A stretch of 64,000 nucleotides of DNA, taken from contig NC_083524.1 of the NCBI RefSeq assembly GCF_032362555.1, forward strand, positions 7,426,001-7,490,000. Reading direction: 5' to 3'. Made by a program: the position numbers and the translations under genes. Shown piece after piece: positions 63,244 through 64,000 of the stretch (positions are counted from its first letter, which is position 1; each line of letters opens with the position of its first letter). The stretch is from Amyelois transitella (taxonomy: Eukaryota > Arthropoda > Insecta > Lepidoptera > Pyralidae). Under the pieces are notes generated by a model. That model worked only from the letters and a program-made list of their open reading frames with translations. It searched no databases and was not told the DNA's origin.

Positions 63244-64000
63244 GTACTTAAATAACACTAATTGATAATGATCTTGGCTACGTAAAGTTACGTTACATTA
63301 TCAAAATTCAAAAATTCAAAATTCGTTTATTTCCTCTTCACAAAGATCAATGCTTAAGCTAACTTAACTACTTATAGCTTAATGGTTATTAATGATCTTT
63401 GCAGCGAGGCTAGTTCCTGAAAAAGATTATCTTAAGTTAGTAATAATTTATTTCGTTATGTTTAATAAATGATACAGTTATGCATGAGAAATAATAATAA
63501 CTTAAGCTAATGTAACTAGAACTTAGACTAAGGAGTAACTTTGTACAAGGGAAATGCTTATTTCTAAAGAAATTTCTTCCAGAAGGCCAATCATAACTTA
63601 TGCATGTAGATTAGTTTCATGAATGTGTATTTTATCGCATAATTTTAAATATAGATATTTAATAGATTTCTTTTAATCACATAAATTACAATCTCATATT
63701 GGTCTAAAGGTTCGACTGGAACAGAATGCCTTATGGTATTAAGTCCACTTATTCTACATTTTTTAGGTGCAATGATGTTAAACTAAATAAATAAGTCCAC
63801 TGCAGGACATACACCTTTTTTATATTATCGAAGGGGAAATCCTTTTTGCGGACAATCTCCCAGGTCTATACACCTCCCTCACAGATATCTTGACCAATCG
63901 CAAGCGACCGGTCTTTCTAACAACATTATCGTGTATGCATTTCTGGAAATCTTCTATTGTTGGTCTCTAACATTCCCCCGAGAAACCTTTGAGAAACGTA
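63244..64000. other. Hemicentin-like intron 13, open at the right edge
   Basis: A repeat-like stretch (aaaattcgtttatttcctct to ccagaaggccaatcataact, about 63305-63600) and the start of another (agtccactgcaggacatac, 63793 on) look like common insect interspersed repeats. No exon is visible before the edge. Confidence 0.5.

Overview
The window reads as nuclear DNA of an insect, most probably a moth or butterfly (Lepidoptera). It is AT-rich, its genes are intron-rich with GT-AG junctions, and it is packed with short retroposons, Helitron-like elements and MITEs of kinds common in lepidopteran introns. The species assignment is inference; the gene identities rest on recognisable protein families. 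All exon coordinates come from reading splice sites and checking that reading phase carries from one exon to the next.

Five protein genes are present. (1) About 10.0-15.0 kb, minus strand: the first coding exon of POSH/SH3RF, a RING-type E3 ligase and SH3 scaffold. The rest of the gene lies off the left edge, so 1-10026 is its intron. (2) 15774-23053, plus strand: a complete ten-exon ataxin-10 homologue. (3) 31072-41962, minus strand: a complete fourteen-exon CEP97 homologue (LRR plus IQ, centriole/cilium regulator). (4) 42939-49054, plus strand: a complete nine-exon PIG-B (GPI mannosyltransferase 3). (5) 55356 to beyond the right edge, plus strand: the 5' part of a hemicentin-like secreted VWA/Ig protein. 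POSH/ataxin-10 and CEP97/PIGB are two divergent pairs sharing short intergenic promoters; ataxin-10 and CEP97 converge on an 8-kb gene-poor stretch. The genes share no pathway; the adjacency is ordinary insect gene packing.

The rest is mostly mobile DNA. The main family is an RTE-like LINE (best copy 52980-54850, 562-codon RT ORF) ending in a (TATG)n tail almost directly after its stop codon. About thirty copies of a ~265-bp non-tRNA short element end in a ~50-bp segment that resembles the LINE's 3' end, so this element (called TS-SINE here, for tail-sharing) is probably moved by the LINE. There are also tRNA-derived SINEs with clear A and B boxes, Helitron-like elements (5' TC, 3' CTAG, inserted between A and T), palindromic MITEs, and a repeat family recognisable by a gacgtca motif. 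Many copies have exact target-site duplications (TSDs).

The most unusual signal is how retroposons meet splice sites. One TS-SINE duplicated the splice donor of PIGB exon 5. One LINE tail duplicated the splice donor of CEP97 exon 8. Another TS-SINE sits within 18 bp of an ataxin-10 acceptor. A five-unit, 73-bp tandem array of TS-SINE tails runs flush into the ataxin-10 exon 3 acceptor. A 39-bp (13-codon) minisatellite and a 33-bp LINE-tail micro-insertion with its own TSD are also notable.
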